Translations under genes and position numbers: made by a program | Source: an uncultured Actinomycetes bacterium | GTDB lineage: Bacteria; Actinomycetota; Actinomycetes; Mycobacteriales; Mycobacteriaceae | DNA length: 13,505 nucleotides | Assembly (NCBI GenBank): GCA_903911165.1 | Contig: CAIWCQ010000439.1 | Coordinates: forward strand, 1 to 13,505 | Direction of reading: 5' to 3' | The notes under the pieces: generated by a model | What the model was told of the DNA's origin: nothing | Databases searched by the model: none | What the model saw: the letters and a program-made list of their open reading frames with translations, nothing else | Part shown: positions 1 to 6,241 of the stretch, one piece after another | Layout of the letters: each line of letters begins with the position of its first letter | Position numbering within the stretch: position 1 is the first letter of the stretch

Positions 1-419
1 TCGAGCATCACCTGGCTGATGTAAATCGTCGCCAGAATCCCGAAGATGATCAGCGCGTTCCAAAATCCGCGGATAGCGTCGGCGCGCATGACCTCCTCAT
101 TGGCGCTGGTGGCCTCGAAGGCCACCTGCAACGAGGTGTAGAGGTCATTGCTGAAGAAGCTGAGCAGAACGCTGATGCGGACCGAGATCATCACCGAGAG
201 CAACAGGACGCCCAACCAGACCCACAGTTTGACCGCCGAGCGGCCCGTGAAGTATCCGCCGGTGACGCGCCAGTACTGCCGACCCCAGACGGTGAACCGG
301 GCCAGCAGCACCAGCACTATCAGAGTCAACGCCGCAGAGATCGCCCAGGCCTTCAGGATCCAGAGCAGTGACGGGACGAGTTCGTTGCCCCAGTCCATTG
401 ACGGTTTGTATGGCTCCAA
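1..419 (-). CDS. bacA: BacA/SbmA-family ABC transporter, N-terminal part (Rv1819c-like)
   Basis: The 5' part of a gene that runs off the left edge; 139 codons are visible. The protein begins [20 protein letters not shown] and has hydrophobic segments at about residues 18-38, 58-78 and 115-135, with the stretches WGRQYWRVT and [12 protein letters not shown] between them. This matches the N-terminal membrane domain of mycobacterial Rv1819c, an SbmA/BacA-like ABC transporter implicated in uptake of vitamin B12, bleomycin and antimicrobial peptides; the nucleotide-binding domain lies outside the window. I chose a TTG start because a strong GGAGGAG ribosome binding site (427-433) sits 7 bases upstream and because the extra residues EPYKPS match the family N-terminus better than the ATG at 398. 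It is divergent from secA2 across about 108 bp. In M. tuberculosis ilvG lies between these genes and is absent here. The family assignment is firm; the substrate is inferred. Confidence 0.86.
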   Translation of the reverse strand, partial: MEPYKPSMDWGNELVPSLLWILKAWAISAALTLIVLVLLARFTVWGRQYWRVTGGYFTGRSAVKLWVWLGVLLLSVMISVRISVLLSFFSNDLYTSLQVAFEATSANEEVMRADAIRGFWNALIIFGILATIYISQVML

Positions 420-453
420 CGTCGCTCTCCTCCCTGCGGCGGCAGTCCCCGGC

Positions 454-459
454 AAGCTA
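454..459 (-). promoter_or_regulatory. Candidate -10 element for bacA
   Basis: On the minus strand this reads TAGCTT, fitting the mycobacterial TAnnnT -10 consensus. It would place transcription start near 447, giving a leader of about 28 nt that contains the GGAGGAG ribosome binding site at 427-433. No clear -35 box is seen. Prediction from sequence pattern only. Confidence 0.3.
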
Positions 460-520
460 CCCCAGAGGCGAACAGGCGCCACCACCGCCGCACTTGCTCA
501 ACGGTCTGGCCAGCCGACGG

Positions 521-526
521 TACCGT
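521..526 (+). promoter_or_regulatory. Candidate -10 element for secA2 (possibly leaderless)
   Basis: TACCGT fits the TAnnnT -10 consensus. A transcription start 6-8 bases downstream would fall at about 532-534, on the in-frame GTG codon at 534. No purine-rich ribosome binding site precedes any of the three GTG codons at 528, 534 and 537, which is what a leaderless transcript would look like. TTGCTC at 494-499 resembles a -35 box but its spacing of 21 bases is too long. Inference. Confidence 0.3.
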
Positions 527-527
527 T

Positions 528-2933
528 GTGCCCGTGGTGAAGACTTCCAAAACCGGTTCATCCGGCCAGGGCCGGCTGAGTCGGGGCTTCTGGCGACTGC
601 TCGGCGCGACCGACGAGAAGGTCACGGCGCATTCGATGGCGGAGGTGTCGGCATCGGAGGCTTTCGCCGACAAGGCCGCCGGTCTCGACGATGAGCAACT
701 CGCCAAGGCGGCCCGGTTACTGAACCTCGCCGACCTCGCCACCGCGGCCGACGCCCCGCAGTTCCTGGCCATCGCTCGGGTGGCCGCCGAGCGTGCCACC
801 GGTCTGCGCCCATTCGACGTCCAATTGCTCGGTGCGCTGCGGATGATGGCCGGGGATGTCATCGAAATGGGCACCGGTGAGGGAAAAACGCTCTCCGGTG
901 CGATCGCCGCGGCCGGGTACGCCCTCGGCGGACGCAGCGTCCACGTGGTGACCATCAATGACTATCTGGCCCGTCGCGACGCCGAATGGATGGGACCGCT
1001 GATCGAGGCGATGGGCCTGACAGTCGGCTGGATCACCGCCGATTCGACCCGGGAGGAACGCCGGGCCGCCTACCAGTGCGACGTCACCTACGCCTCGGTC
1101 AACGAGATCGGCTTCGACGTTCTGCGCGACCAACTCGTCACCGACGTCGCCGATCTGGTGTCGCCCAACCCCGATGTCGCGATCGTCGACGAGGCCGACT
1201 CGGTCCTCGTCGACGAGGCACTGGTGCCGCTTGTGCTGGCGGGCACTTCGCATCGGGAGACCCCCAAACTGGAGATCGTGCGATTGGTCGGTCAGCTGGT
1301 CGCCGACGGGGATGCGGACCGCTACTTCGCCACCGACGACGACAGTCGCAACGTGCATCTGACCGAGGCCGGCGCGCGGTGGCTGGAGAAGGCGCTCGGT
1401 GGGATCGACCTCTACGCCGAGGAGAACGTCGCGACGATTCTGACCGAGGTCAACGTCGCCCTGCACGCCCATGTGCTCCTTCAGCGCGATGTGCACTACA
1501 TCGTCCGCGACGGCGCGGTCCAGTTGATCAACGCCTCCCGTGGACGAATCGCCGCACTGCAGCGCTGGCCGGACGGCCTGCAGGCGGCGGTCGAGGCCAA
1601 GGAGGGCATCGAGACCACCGAGACAGGTGAGGTGCTCGACACCATCACGGTCCAGGCCTTGATCAACCGTTACCCCACGGTGTGCGGCATGACGGGCACC
1701 GCACTGGCCGCCGGCGAGCAGTTACGCCAGTTCTACAAGCTGGGGGTCTCACCCATTCCGCCCAACGCGCCCAACGTCCGGGTCGATGAGCCCGACCGGG
1801 TCTACCTCACCGCCGCGGCCAAGAACGAGGCCATCATCGATCACATCATCGAGGTACACGCCACCGGCCAGCCGATCCTGGTGGGCACCCAGGACGTCGC
1901 CGAGTCCGAAGATCTGCACGCCCGCCTGACGCGCCGCGGGGTTCCCGCGGTGGTGCTCAACGCCAAGAACGACGAAGAGGAGGCCGGGGTCATCGCCGAG
2001 GCCGGCAAGCTGGGGGTGGTCACGGTATCGACTCAGATGGCCGGCCGCGGCACCGATATCCGACTGGGCGGATCCGATGAGACCGACCACGATGCCGTTG
2101 CCGAACTCGGCGGCCTGCATCTGATCGGCACCGGCCGCCATCGCACCGAGCGACTCGACAACCAGTTGCGCGGCCGGGCCGGCCGCCAGGGCGACTCGGG
2201 TTCGTCGGTGTTCTTCGCCAGTTGGGAGGACGACGTCGTCGAGGCGCACCTCGATCCGGCCAAGCTGCCCGCAGAGTGCGACGAGAACGGGCGCGCCACC
2301 AGCCTCAAAGCCACCACGCTGCTCGATCACGCCCAGCGGGTCGCCGAAGGCCGCCTGCTCGACGTGCACGCCAACACCTGGCGGTACAACCAACTGATCG
2401 CCCAGCAGCGCGCCATCATCGTCGAGCGGCGAACGACCCTGTTGAGCACCGCGACCGCCCGCGAGGAATTACGGGAACTGGCTCCGGATCGCTACGCCGA
2501 ACTCGTCGAGGAACTGGCCGGTTCGAATACTGAAACCGGTTCAAATACTGAAGCCGGTTCGAATACTGAAACCGAGCATGAGTTGGAGCGGATTTGCCGA
2601 CAGATCATGCTCTTCCACCTCGACCGCGGCTGGGCCGACCATCTGGCCTATCTTTCCGACATCCGGGAAAGCATTCATCTGCGTGCGCTGGGACGTCAAA
2701 ACCCGCTCGACGAGTTCCACCGCCTGGCCGTGGACGCGTTCGCCGGCTTAGCGGCGGACGCAATCGAGGCGTCCCAGCAGACTTTCGAGACCGCCAACAT
2801 CCTGCGCGACGAGCCCGGACTGGACCTCTCCAAACTCGCGCGGCCCACGTCGACCTGGACCTACATGGTCCACGACAACCCGTTGCGAGACGACACGCTG
2901 TCGGCCCTGAGCCTGCCCGGAGTGTTCCGCTGA
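528..2933 (+). CDS. secA2: Accessory Sec preprotein translocase ATPase SecA2
   Basis: ATPase driving export of a subset of proteins through the SecYEG channel. In mycobacteria it is the accessory partner of SecA1 and contributes to virulence-factor export and cell-wall-related secretion. At about 801 residues it is much shorter than housekeeping SecA and lacks the C-terminal zinc-binding tail, as usual for SecA2. Visible motifs: GTGEGKT Walker A at residues 115-121, VDEAD Walker B/DEAD box at 220-224, [13 protein letters not shown] after Walker [14 protein letters not shown] and [11 protein letters not shown] in the second helicase domain, and the family ending [10 protein letters not shown]. 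Unusual: an in-frame insertion of three six-residue repeats ([18 protein letters not shown], residues 665-682) in the C-terminal helical part, absent from the M. tuberculosis protein as I recall it. The start is uncertain: GTG codons at 528, 534 and 537 are in frame, and 534 best fits the M. smegmatis N-terminus and the -10 box. pgsA2 follows after 18 bases. Confidence 0.96.
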   Translation: MPVVKTSKTGSSGQGRLSRGFWRLLGATDEKVTAHSMAEVSASEAFADKAAGLDDEQLAKAARLLNLADLATAADAPQFLAIARVAAERATGLRPFDVQLLGALRMMAGDVIEMGTGEGKTLSGAIAAAGYALGGRSVHVVTINDYLARRDAEWMGPLIEAMGLTVGWITADSTREERRAAYQCDVTYASVNEIGFDVLRDQLVTDVADLVSPNPDVAIVDEADSVLVDEALVPLVLAGTSHRETPKLEIVRLVGQLVADGDADRYFATDDDSRNVHLTEAGARWLEKALGGIDLYAEENVATILTEVNVALHAHVLLQRDVHYIVRDGAVQLINASRGRIAALQRWPDGLQAAVEAKEGIETTETGEVLDTITVQALINRYPTVCGMTGTALAAGEQLRQFYKLGVSPIPPNAPNVRVDEPDRVYLTAAAKNEAIIDHIIEVHATGQPILVGTQDVAESEDLHARLTRRGVPAVVLNAKNDEEEAGVIAEAGKLGVVTVSTQMAGRGTDIRLGGSDETDHDAVAELGGLHLIGTGRHRTERLDNQLRGRAGRQGDSGSSVFFASWEDDVVEAHLDPAKLPAECDENGRATSLKATTLLDHAQRVAEGRLLDVHANTWRYNQLIAQQRAIIVERRTTLLSTATAREELRELAPDRYAELVEELAGSNTETGSNTEAGSNTETEHELERICRQIMLFHLDRGWADHLAYLSDIRESIHLRALGRQNPLDEFHRLAVDAFAGLAADAIEASQQTFETANILRDEPGLDLSKLARPTSTWTYMVHDNPLRDDTLSALSLPGVFR
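2520..2573 (+). repeat. 18-bp tandem repeat, three copies, inside secA2
   Basis: Units lie at 2520-2537, 2538-2555 and 2556-2573. Units 1 and 3 are identical; unit 2 differs at two bases (TCA for TCG, GCC for ACC). Each unit encodes GSNTE plus T or A, so copy-number change keeps the reading frame. The stretch is clearly more AT-rich than the surrounding gene (GAATACTGAA core). It probably arose by replication slippage. Confidence 0.95.
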
Positions 2934-2951
2934 CCGTTAGGTTGCAACCGC

Positions 2952-3560
2952 ATGCCCGATGACTCCAACCGCATGTGGGGCCGCGTGCTGACGATCCCGA
3001 ACATCCTCAGCATCATCCGGTTGATCCTGGTGCCGGTGTTCCTCTACCTGCTGCTGGCTCGGCACGCCTACGGTCCGGCTGTGGCCATCCTGATCTTCGG
3101 CGGCGTCTCGGACTGGGCCGACGGCAAGATCGCCCGGTTGGTCGCCAACCAGTCCTCGCGGCTCGGGGAGTTGCTGGACCCCCTGGTCGATCGCATCTAC
3201 ATGGTCGCGGTTCCGGTTGGTCTGGCCCTGGCCGGCGTGCTGGGTTGGCCGGTGGTGGGGATCCTGCTCGGTCGGGATGCCGTGCTCGCCGCAACCCTGC
3301 CGGCGGTGCGCAGCCGGGGCATTACGGCGCTGCCGGTGAGCTACGCCGGCAAGGCGGCAACCTTCTCGCTGATGTCGGGATTGCCGCTGATTCTGTTGGG
3401 GCAGTGGGACTCCGGCTGGAGCCGGGTCATCGGACTGTGCGGGTGGGCGTTCCTGATCTGGGGCATCGGCATGTACCTGTGGTCGGCGGTGCTGTACCTG
3501 CTTCAGGTTCGCCTGGTGCTGCGTGGGCTGCCCCGGGTGCACCCCAAGACGATGACCTAG
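2952..3560 (+). CDS. pgsA2: CDP-alcohol phosphatidyltransferase PgsA2
   Basis: Integral membrane enzyme of the CDP-alcohol phosphatidyltransferase family, which transfers a phosphatidyl group from CDP-diacylglycerol to an alcohol such as glycerol 3-phosphate. The exact acceptor of mycobacterial PgsA2 is not settled by sequence. The active-site motif is DWADGKIAR, then nine residues, then GELLDPLVD, giving all four catalytic aspartates. The gap between AR and G is nine residues here against eight in classical PgsA proteins. About five to six hydrophobic segments cover the 202 residues (for example 21-37, 40-55 and 88-110), in line with the family. ATG at 2952 is taken as start; it has no strong ribosome binding site and lies 18 bases after secA2, suggesting translation from the same message. 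A second in-frame ATG is at 2973. Next downstream is gcvH after 37 bases; the DUF881/small-basic-protein genes usually placed between them are absent. Confidence 0.93.
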   Translation: MPDDSNRMWGRVLTIPNILSIIRLILVPVFLYLLLARHAYGPAVAILIFGGVSDWADGKIARLVANQSSRLGELLDPLVDRIYMVAVPVGLALAGVLGWPVVGILLGRDAVLAATLPAVRSRGITALPVSYAGKAATFSLMSGLPLILLGQWDSGWSRVIGLCGWAFLIWGIGMYLWSAVLYLLQVRLVLRGLPRVHPKTMT

Positions 3561-3597
3561 GCTCGACCCGACCTGCCCCGGCGAAACGAGGAGACCC

Positions 3598-3990
3598 GTG
3601 AGCGACATCCCCGCCGATCTGCGTTACACCGCCGAGCACGAGTGGGTGCAGCGCACCGGCGAGGACACGGTGCGGGTGGGCATCACCGACTTCGCCCAGG
3701 ATTCGCTGGGCGACGTGGTCTTCATCCAGCTTCCCGACGTCGGTACCGACCTCACCGCGGGGGAGTCGTTCGGTGAGGTCGAGTCCACCAAGAGCGTCTC
3801 GGACCTCTATGCGCCGCTGTCGGCGTCGGTGGTCGCGGTTAACGCCGAGTTGGAGGCCAAACCCCAGCTGGTCAACTCCGATCCCTACGGTCAGGGTTGG
3901 CTCTTGGAGTTGCGGGCGAGCGGCGATACCCTTGATGACGGGCTGGCGGGACTTCTCGAGGCAGACGCCTACCGGGACACCCTGGGCTGA
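3598..3990 (+). CDS. gcvH: Glycine cleavage system H protein
   Basis: Small lipoyl carrier that shuttles the aminomethyl group from the P protein (GcvP, encoded 3.2 kb downstream) to the T and L proteins in glycine cleavage. The 130-residue length is normal. The lipoylation site is Lys65 within [15 protein letters not shown], and the N-terminus RYTAEHEWV is typical of the family. The GTG start is supported by a purine-rich ACGAGGAG site at about 3587-3594, a few bases upstream. The stop codon lies inside a 17-bp tandem repeat, the first unit of which encodes the last residues (LG-stop). The gene precedes garA by 168 bases. Pairing gcvH with an FHA gene, MerR gene, DUF151 gene and MerR gene is a conserved actinobacterial order. 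Confidence 0.97.
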   Translation: MSDIPADLRYTAEHEWVQRTGEDTVRVGITDFAQDSLGDVVFIQLPDVGTDLTAGESFGEVESTKSVSDLYAPLSASVVAVNAELEAKPQLVNSDPYGQGWLLELRASGDTLDDGLAGLLEADAYRDTLG

Positions 3991-4040
3991 CTGACAACCT
4001 GGGCTGACTGACAACCTGGGCTGACTGACAACCTGGGCTG
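3981..4040 (+). repeat. 17-bp tandem repeat, about 3.5 copies, spanning the gcvH stop
   Basis: Unit CCTGGGCTGACTGACAA occurs perfectly at 3981-3997, 3998-4014 and 4015-4031, followed by nine bases of a fourth copy (4032-4040). The first unit includes the gcvH stop codon, so each copy repeats the TGA context. The identity of the copies implies recent slippage. The unit is not a multiple of three, but all extra copies lie after the stop and leave the protein unchanged. Confidence 0.96.
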
Positions 4041-4047
4041 GCAGTCT

Positions 4048-4082
4048 CGCCGGCCCGGAAACCGCCGGCCCGGAAACCGCCG
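4048..4082 (+). repeat. 15-bp tandem repeat, about 2.3 copies, upstream of garA
   Basis: Unit CGCCGGCCCGGAAAC at 4048-4062 and 4063-4077, with five further bases (4078-4082). It starts only seven bases after the 17-bp array ends but is unrelated to it in sequence. It ends just before a candidate -10 box at 4087, so it occupies the place of the -35/spacer region of a possible garA promoter. Confidence 0.93.
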
Positions 4083-4086
4083 TTGT

Positions 4087-4098
4087 TAGGGTGCACCC
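4087..4098 (+). promoter_or_regulatory. Candidate garA promoter -10 with overlapping 10-bp palindrome
   Basis: TAGGGT at 4087-4092 fits TAnnnT, and the perfect palindrome GGGTGCACCC at 4089-4098 overlaps it. A start of transcription would fall near 4099, giving a leader of about 60 nt before garA. The palindrome could be an operator, but no family can be assigned. Prediction only. Confidence 0.3.
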
Positions 4099-4158
4099 AT
4101 CCTTGGGCGGTACGGTCAGCACTGGCAGACGAGGCGCGGGACGGCGAGGAGTGGTTGA

Positions 4159-4656
4159 GTGACCCAACAGGACCGACCAGCGGGAACTGGCGCGACCTCC
4201 GATGAGGTCACGGTGGAGACCACCTCGGTCTTTCGCGCGGATTTCCTCAGCGATCTCGACGCCGCGACCGGTGAGACCGCCGTGCCCGGATCGGGCGCGA
4301 TGTCCGGGGTCGAAGGCTTACCGGCGGGTGCGGCACTGCTGGTCGTCAAACGCGGCCCCAACGCCGGCTCCCGGTTTCTCCTCGACCAGCCGACAACCTC
4401 AGCGGGCCGGCATCCCGACTCTGAGATCTTTCTCGACGATGTGACCGTCAGCCGCCGCCATGCCGAGTTCCGTTCCGACGGCGGCAAGTTCCACGTCGTC
4501 GACGTCGGCAGCCTTAACGGCACCTACGTCAACCGTGAACCGGTCGACTCGGCTGCGCTGACCAACGGTGATGAAGTTCAGATCGGCAAGTTTCGGCTGG
4601 TATTTCTGACCGGTCCCAAGCCAGCCGAGGGCGATGGTGTTGCGCAGGCCCAATGA
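4159..4656 (+). CDS. garA: FHA-domain metabolic regulator GarA (OdhI orthologue)
   Basis: Cytosolic phosphorylation-controlled regulator. In mycobacteria unphosphorylated GarA binds and inhibits 2-oxoglutarate decarboxylase (KGD) and NAD-glutamate dehydrogenase and activates glutamate synthase; phosphorylation by PknB or PknG in the N-terminal tail switches this off. The 165-residue protein shows the phospho-acceptor motif VETTSVFRADFL with Thr21 and Thr22, a variable linker (about 31-50), then the FHA domain (about 55-150) with GRHP (83-86), SRRH (98-101) and NGTYVN (120-125), the phosphothreonine-binding loops. The numbering of the two threonines equals that of M. tuberculosis. GTG start with AGGAG at 4147-4151, seven bases upstream. 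The stop overlaps an ATG in a 20-bp repeat array leading into ftsR. Its place beside gcvH and upstream of gcvP suggests shared nitrogen/one-carbon control, which is inference. Confidence 0.97.
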   Translation: MTQQDRPAGTGATSDEVTVETTSVFRADFLSDLDAATGETAVPGSGAMSGVEGLPAGAALLVVKRGPNAGSRFLLDQPTTSAGRHPDSEIFLDDVTVSRRHAEFRSDGGKFHVVDVGSLNGTYVNREPVDSAALTNGDEVQIGKFRLVFLTGPKPAEGDGVAQAQ

Positions 4657-4696
4657 GCGCACCAGATACCCAGTGAGCGCCCCAGATACCCAGTGA
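4653..4696 (+). other. Two seven-codon minigenes linking garA to ftsR
   Basis: ATG at 4653 opens a frame encoding MSAPDTQ and stops at TGA 4674-4676. GTG at 4673 opens the same peptide and stops at TGA 4694-4696. Each start overlaps the preceding stop by four bases: garA TGA/ATG (ATGA at 4653), first minigene/second (GTGA at 4673), second/ftsR (GTGA at 4693). A ribosome finishing garA could reinitiate stepwise into ftsR. They are by-products of the 20-bp duplication of the ftsR start; whether they are translated cannot be told from sequence. Confidence 0.4.
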
Positions 4697-4712
4697 GCGC
4701 CCCAGATAGCCG
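4654..4712 (+). repeat. 20-bp tandem repeat, three copies, carrying the ftsR start
   Basis: Units at 4654-4673, 4674-4693 and 4694-4712 (the last diverged and one base short) share TGAGCGC, then A or C, CCAGATA. The unit is the sequence around the ftsR start codon and codons 2-5 (SAPD). Because 20 is not a multiple of three, the upstream copies are out of frame with ftsR and end at stop codons. Confidence 0.95.
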
Positions 4713-5484
4713 TGAGCCCGCCGGGATGTCGATCGGGGCAGTCTTGGATCTGCTCCGGCCGGACTTCCCGGATGTCACGATCTCCAAGATCCGCTTCCTC
4801 GAGGCCGAGGGGCTGGTGACACCTCAGCGCAGCCCGTCGGGTTACCGGCGGTTCACCGCCTACGACAGTGCCCGGCTGAGGTTCATCCTGACCGCCCAGC
4901 GTGACCAGTACCTGCCGCTGAAGGTCATCAAGGCCCAACTCGACTCCCAGCCCGACGGGGCATTGCCGGGGCGGGATTCGCTGTATCCGGTCCCGCGACT
5001 GGTGGGAGTGGACGACCCACGTCGACCGGCCGCGGATGCCGCCGGTGCGCCCATTGTTTCCCCGGGTGTTTCCCCAGGCGCGGCTGTTGCCGGCGGCACG
5101 GGGTCGCCGGTGCCCGTCCGACTCAGCCGCGAGGACCTTCGGGAGCGTTCGGGGGTCGGCGAGGAACTTCTCACCGCGTTACGGAAGGCCGGCGTCATCA
5201 CCACCGGACCGGGCGGGTTTTTCGACGAGCATTCGGTGGTGATCGCCCAGTGCGCTGCGGCACTGGCCGAGTACGGCGTGGAACCCCGGCACCTGCGAGC
5301 CTTCCGGTCGGCCGCCGACCGGCAGTCTGACCTGATTGCCCAGATCGCCGGCCCGGTCGGCAAGGCCGGCACCACCGGCGCCCGCGACCGTGCGGATGAC
5401 CTGGCCCGGGAGGTGGCGGCGCTGGCGATCAGCCTGCACACCTCGCTGATCAAGTCCGCCGTCCGCAACGTCCTGGACCGCTAA
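4693..5484 (+). CDS. ftsR: MerR-family transcriptional regulator FtsR (Rv1828 orthologue)
   Basis: DNA-binding regulator; the Corynebacterium orthologue FtsR activates ftsZ, so a role in cell division is likely. The 263-residue protein begins [21 protein letters not shown], matching Rv1828. It has a MerR winged-helix domain at about residues 12-85 ([33 protein letters not shown]), a variable Pro/Gly/Ala-rich linker (about 88-135) containing a repeated VSPG, and a conserved C-terminal domain (LSREDL..., [34 protein letters not shown]). No cysteines or metal-site motif were seen. GTG 4693 is chosen because MSAPDS is conserved; ATG at 4726 is an in-frame alternative. There is no ribosome binding site of its own, so translation probably depends on coupling from garA through the repeated start region. 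Confidence 0.95.
   Translation: MSAPDSREPAGMSIGAVLDLLRPDFPDVTISKIRFLEAEGLVTPQRSPSGYRRFTAYDSARLRFILTAQRDQYLPLKVIKAQLDSQPDGALPGRDSLYPVPRLVGVDDPRRPAADAAGAPIVSPGVSPGAAVAGGTGSPVPVRLSREDLRERSGVGEELLTALRKAGVITTGPGGFFDEHSVVIAQCAAALAEYGVEPRHLRAFRSAADRQSDLIAQIAGPVGKAGTTGARDRADDLAREVAALAISLHTSLIKSAVRNVLDR
5056..5079 (+). repeat. 12-bp direct duplication in the ftsR linker
   Basis: GTTTCCCCGGGT (5056-5067) is followed directly by GTTTCCCCAGGC (5068-5079), 10 of 12 bases alike, encoding VSPGVSPG in the variable linker between DNA-binding and C-terminal domains. It is in frame and probably neutral. Confidence 0.7.
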
Positions 5485-5488
5485 GGAC

Positions 5489-5494
5489 TAGACT
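5489..5494 (+). promoter_or_regulatory. Candidate -10 element for the DUF151 nuclease gene
   Basis: TAGACT, five bases after the ftsR stop, fits TAnnnT. Transcription would begin near 5501, giving a leader of about 35 nt that includes the GGCGGAGG ribosome binding site at 5519-5526. No clear -35 box. Pattern-based prediction. Confidence 0.3.
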
Positions 5495-5535
5495 CGTGGA
5501 GGTTCAGGCACATCTTTGGCGGAGGTCGGTTACCG

Positions 5536-6030
5536 ATGGCTGAGGTACTCGTTATCGGTGTTCGTATTGAGCAACCCACCAACCAACACGTGCTGCTGTT
5601 GCGCGAGTCCGCGGGGGACCGCATCCTGCCGATCTGGATCGGGGACAGCGAGGCGCAGGCGATCATCCTCCAGCAGCAGGGGGTGGAACCGCCGCGCCCG
5701 CTGACCCACGATCTCTTCCGGGATGTCATTGGCGCCCTTGGCCATTCGCTGAAAGAGGTTCGCATCGTAGACCTTCGTGAGGGCACGTTCTACGCGGATC
5801 TGGTTTTCGATAACGACGTCCGGGTGTCGGCCCGGCCATCAGACTCGGTGGCCTTGGCGATTCGGATGGGTGTCCCTATCCACGTTGAGGACGCCGTACT
5901 CGACGAGGCGGGCCTACTGATGCCCGACGACAGCGACGAGGAATCCGACGGAACGATGCGCGAAGACGAGGTGGAGAAATTCAAGGAATTCCTCGACAGC
6001 GTCTCACCGGACGACTTCAAGGCGACCTGA
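5536..6030 (+). CDS. Bifunctional nuclease family protein (DUF151, Rv1829 orthologue)
   Basis: A 164-residue cytosolic protein of the DUF151/bifunctional nuclease family; plant and thermophile members have RNase and DNase activity, while the role in mycobacteria is unknown. Visible family features: IEQPTNQHVLLLRE near the start, LPIWIGDSEAQAI (about 31-43), RPLTHDL (54-60), VRIVDLREGTFYADLVF (74-90) and VSARPSDSVALAIRMGVPI (95-113). The acidic C-terminal tail ending EDEVEKFKEFLDSVSPDDFKAT is nearly identical to Rv1829. ATG 5536 is chosen over other starts because GGCGGAGG lies about nine bases upstream and the protein start matches the family. It stands between two MerR regulator genes, an order kept across actinobacteria. 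Confidence 0.94.
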   Translation: MAEVLVIGVRIEQPTNQHVLLLRESAGDRILPIWIGDSEAQAIILQQQGVEPPRPLTHDLFRDVIGALGHSLKEVRIVDLREGTFYADLVFDNDVRVSARPSDSVALAIRMGVPIHVEDAVLDEAGLLMPDDSDEESDGTMREDEVEKFKEFLDSVSPDDFKAT

Positions 6031-6190
6031 GGGCGAGGGCCGCCCAGATCACGGATGCGCAACAGCTGGGCCGGACTGCCCGCGACACGCCCTCCGGGGG
6101 CTACCAATCGCACCTGCGACGTTCACAATTTTTCCTGCGATGTCCGATGATTCGGCGGCGCGAGTCCCACGATCGGGGCCGGCCGGGGCG

Positions 6191-6196
6191 TATGCT
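6191..6196 (+). promoter_or_regulatory. Candidate -10 element for resR
   Basis: TATGCT fits TAnnnT and lies in the 211-base space between the nuclease gene and resR. Start of transcription would be near 6203, giving a leader of about 39 nt with GAGAGG at 6229-6234 as ribosome binding site. The rest of the space (6031-6185) holds only small 4-5 bp stems and a T-run at about 6129-6133, none convincing as a terminator. Confidence 0.35.
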
Positions 6197-6241
6197 CAGG
6201 CTGCCGGTTGGCTCCGGCTGTGAACGGCGAGAGGATGCATT

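Noticed and set aside
148..540. Plus-strand 130-codon frame opposite the bacA 5' part
   Set aside because: The minus strand encodes a clear BacA N-terminus with membrane segments and a strong ribosome binding site; the plus frame is its shadow.
353..958. Long minus-strand frame over the secA2 start, and similar long antisense frames over secA2, gcvP and glcB
   Set aside because: High GC opens antisense frames opposite real genes; their translations are Arg/Pro/Gly/Ala-rich and match no family, while the sense genes match along their length.
2520..2573. GGTTCGAAT in the secA2 repeats as a tRNA T-arm or attachment site
   Set aside because: No acceptor, D or anticodon arms surround it, it is repeated in frame in a coding gene, and there is no neighbouring mobile element.
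3981..4082. Tandem repeats before garA as a CRISPR array or replication iterons
   Set aside because: Units are head-to-tail without spacers, too short for CRISPR, and there is no cas or replication initiator gene nearby.
6085..6135. Rho-independent terminator after the DUF151 nuclease gene
   Set aside because: The possible stems (GCCC/GGGC near 6090, TCGC/GCGA near 6110) are only 4-5 bp, and the T-run at about 6129 is not directly after either.
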